A stretch of 5,618 bases of DNA from DATAPE01 sp034667545 (GTDB taxonomy: Bacteria > Actinomycetota > CADDZG01 > WHSQ01): positions 1 through 5,618 of the forward strand of contig JAXDJR010000091.1 of NCBI GenBank assembly GCA_034667545.1, given 5' to 3'. Shown in pieces: positions 4,286-5,618 of the stretch (positions are counted from its first letter, which is position 1; each line of letters begins with the position of its first letter). The position numbers were made by a program, and so were the translations under genes. The notes beneath the pieces were generated by a model that saw only the letters and a program-made list of their open reading frames with translations, had not been told where the DNA came from and made no database searches.

Positions 4286-5488
4286 ATGGCTTTCGTGGAG
4301 GATCGCTGGGAGCACCACGGAAACAAAAGCCGCCGAAGATGGCGGGCGCGGTACCGGGCTCCCGCTGGGCGAGAGCACTCACAGAGCTTCTCGAGGAAGG
4401 CCGACGCTCGCCGATTCGCGGCCGAACGAGAAGCGGCTGTGCAGGCAGGAAGGTGGATCGACCCGAGAGCGGGCAACATGCCGCTGCGGACGTGGGCGCA
4501 AAGGGTCATGGCGTCGCGGCTGCACCTTCGACCCGCAACCCGGGCACGAGACGTCGCCTACCTCAACAACCATGTCCTGAATACTTTCGGAGATCGCCCC
4601 CTCAGCCATATAAGTAAGGAGGAGGTGCAGGCTTGGGTGCAGTTCCTGGTCGAGGGGAAGGGTTTGGCACCCAGGACGGTTCGAGAGTGCTATCGGGTCC
4701 TGGCCTCGATGATGCGGGAGGCGGTGGATTCGAAGCTTCTTCCCGAGTCACCCTGCCGCAGGATCGCCCTGCCCAGGATCCCCAACACCGAAAAGCGATT
4801 CCTGTCAGCGATGGAAGTGGTCCGCCTCGCCGACACTATCGACCCTCGCTTCCGCGCCTTCGTCTTTGCCGGCTGCTACTTCGGCCTTCGCTGGGGCGAG
4901 CTTGCCGGACTGAAGCGTGCCAACCTCGATCTCGGCGCGCGACGGGCGCGGGTTGTGGGCTCGCTCGAACGCGTGCATTCTGGATTCCGGTACGTGGAAG
5001 AGACCAAGACCGCCGCGACCCGGCGCACCTTGTCCTTGCCGGGCTTCCTCGTCACCATCCTTTCCGAGCACCTCGCTATCGTGGCCGACACAGAGTTCGT
5101 CTTTCCAGCTCCCCAGGGAGGCTGCCTCAATTACCACAGCTGGAGAACCCGCTTCTGGAACCCCGCGGTGAAGAAGGCCAGCCTGTGGCCGTTCAATCCT
5201 CACGAGATGCGCCACACCTGCGTCGCCTTGTTGATCGACCAAGGCGCCCATCCCCTCGCGATCCAGCGCTACATCGGCCACTCCGACATCCGCACAACCA
5301 TGAACACCTACGGACATCTATTCCCCAACCACGACGACGCGATCGCCCACGCCTTGGATGCCGCCTTCGGAGCCCGTGTCGCGGCCCCGACGCGGCCCCG
5401 GGCCTCCTCGGACATCATCGAAGCGATGGACCGTCAAGAAGGAAAGGTGCTCTGGCCAGGTACTCTCGATCATCGCGAGGGCGGTTAG
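4286..5488 (+). CDS. Tyrosine-family site-specific recombinase (integrase)
   Basis: The protein has 400 residues, normal for an actinobacterial element integrase. The start at 4286 follows the purine-rich site GGAAGGAGAGG (4268-4278). The basic N-terminus (HHGNKSRRRWRARYR, then SFSRKADARRFAAEREAAV) resembles the arm-type DNA-binding domain. The SAM-like core-binding domain covers about 65-150. The catalytic domain covers about 170-360 and has the full set: Arg202 (GLRWGEL), Lys241 (ETKTAATRRTL), His306 and Arg309 (HEMRHT), His332 (GHSDIRTT) and nucleophile Tyr342 (NTYGHLF). It should be active. The last codons, Glu-Gly-Gly-stop, run into the 5' end of the tRNA-Val gene, overlapping it by 10 bases. 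This points to that tRNA as the attachment site or to a tRNA carried by the element. No excisionase or replication gene is in view. Its translation may be limited by the leader structure upstream. Confidence 0.95.
   Translation: MAFVEDRWEHHGNKSRRRWRARYRAPAGREHSQSFSRKADARRFAAEREAAVQAGRWIDPRAGNMPLRTWAQRVMASRLHLRPATRARDVAYLNNHVLNTFGDRPLSHISKEEVQAWVQFLVEGKGLAPRTVRECYRVLASMMREAVDSKLLPESPCRRIALPRIPNTEKRFLSAMEVVRLADTIDPRFRAFVFAGCYFGLRWGELAGLKRANLDLGARRARVVGSLERVHSGFRYVEETKTAATRRTLSLPGFLVTILSEHLAIVADTEFVFPAPQGGCLNYHSWRTRFWNPAVKKASLWPFNPHEMRHTCVALLIDQGAHPLAIQRYIGHSDIRTTMNTYGHLFPNHDDAIAHALDAAFGARVAAPTRPRASSDIIEAMDRQEGKVLWPGTLDHREGG
5381..5402 (+). repeat. Tandem 11-bp repeat inside the integrase 3' end
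   Basis: GCGGCCCCGAC is followed directly by GCGGCCCCGGG, 77 bp left of the tRNA. It nearly matches the pair at 4137-4158. In the integrase frame it encodes part of the AAPTRPR tail beyond the catalytic domain. Position and tandem form would suit arm-type integrase binding sites next to a core site in the tRNA; unproven. Confidence 0.35.
5461..5466 (+). promoter_or_regulatory. Possible -10 box of the tRNA gene within the integrase ORF
   Basis: TACTCT fits TAnnnT and ends 12 bp before the mature tRNA 5' end, a plausible distance for a short precursor leader. No good -35 is seen. If real, the tRNA promoter lies inside integrase coding sequence. Confidence 0.25.
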
Positions 5489-5550
5489 CTCAGCGGTAGA
5501 GCACTGCGCTTACAACGCAGGGGTCGGCGGTTCGAACCCGTCACCGCCCA
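5479..5550 (+). tRNA. tRNA-Val (anticodon TAC)
   Basis: A complete cloverleaf of 72 nt. The acceptor stem is GGGCGGT (5479-5485) with ACCGCCC (5543-5549), discriminator A5550. The D arm is GCTC/GAGC. The anticodon stem is CTGCG/CGCAG with loop CTTACAA (5509-5515), placing anticodon TAC at 5511-5513, which reads GTA (and other GTN) valine codons. The T arm is GGCGG/CCGTC (one G-T pair) around TTCGAAC. The 3' CCA is not encoded, since CGAG follows. The first 10 bases overlap the end of the integrase gene, and bases 5486-5488 are the integrase stop codon. tRNA genes are classic integration sites for tyrosine recombinases. Confidence 0.97.
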
Positions 5551-5578
5551 CGAGTAGCGAAGCTCAGCACTGTGAAAG

Positions 5579-5618
5579 TTCGGTACCTCTGTCCCACATT
5601 GGCTTCGGTACCTGTGTC
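5579..5618 (+). repeat. 25-bp-spaced direct repeat at the window's right edge
   Basis: TTCGGTACCTCTGTC (5579-5593) recurs as TTCGGTACCTGTGTC (5604-5618), 14 of 15 bases identical, with CCACATTGGC between. It starts 28 bp beyond the tRNA and is cut by the window end. Repeated units like this occur at the ends of some insertion sequences (for example IS21-type ends), and TGTG at 5571 might be a terminus. No transposase is visible, so the identity is open. Confidence 0.45.

Noticed and set aside
4633..5499. 288-codon + strand frame inside the integrase region
   Set aside because: It is an Arg/Pro/Gly-rich shifted reading of the integrase, which itself carries all catalytic residues in its own frame.
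1..5618. Canonical DosR binding box (GGGACT...AGTCCC)
   Set aside because: Reading the gaps by eye found no good match; isolated GGGAC or GTCCC words are mostly inside genes. Only the weak palindrome at 406-426 remains, and its spacing is wrong.
1..5618. CRISPR array
   Set aside because: No regularly spaced repeat longer than 15 bp is present; the two-copy repeat at 5579-5618 has a spacer of only 10 bp.

Overview
The window is G+C-rich DNA from a bacterium that is most likely an actinomycetote. The main reason is the gene content. A GAF-type sensor kinase and a NarL/LuxR-type response regulator closely resemble the mycobacterial DosS/DosT-DosR (DevS-DevR) oxygen and dormancy system. They sit beside CBS-domain proteins and a zinc-type alcohol dehydrogenase, company known from DosR/OsdR-type regulons in Mycobacterium and Streptomyces. 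I cannot place it below phylum level.

Layout, all genes on the + strand. (1) 2-310: C-terminal end of a medium-chain alcohol dehydrogenase, cut by the window edge. (2) 311-470: gap with alternating GGCCC/GGGCC segments and an imperfect palindrome beside a possible -10 box. (3) 471-1010: two-CBS-domain protein. (4) 1011-1186: gap opening with two tandem tetraloop hairpins. (5) 1187-1933: CBS-CBS-BON protein. (6) 1964-3118: single-GAF histidine kinase. (7) 3119-3781: response regulator whose ATG directly abuts the kinase stop. (8) 3782-4285: about 500 bp without a convincing gene but rich in short repeats, ending in a structured leader. (9) 4286-5488: tyrosine recombinase (integrase) with a complete catalytic set. 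(10) 5479-5550: tRNA-Val(TAC), whose first 10 bases overlap the integrase 3' end. (11) 5551-5618: downstream flank with a 25-bp-spaced direct repeat.

How the parts may work together. Genes 5-7 look like one operon. The kinase GAF domain keeps the position of the DosS haem-ligand histidine (here His112) and distal tyrosine (Tyr134), so it is a candidate oxygen, NO or redox sensor that phosphorylates Asp58 of the regulator. The CBS proteins could add adenine-nucleotide (energy-state) sensing, and the dehydrogenase could dispose of reductant under low oxygen. The physiological link is inference.

The second half is a mobile-element boundary. The most interesting signals there are: an integrase leader with a perfect 9-nt complement to its own Shine-Dalgarno region, placed so that a hairpin switch or pseudoknot could form; an integrase stop codon supplied by the 5' end of an intact tRNA gene; and paired 11-bp tandem repeats on both sides of the integrase.
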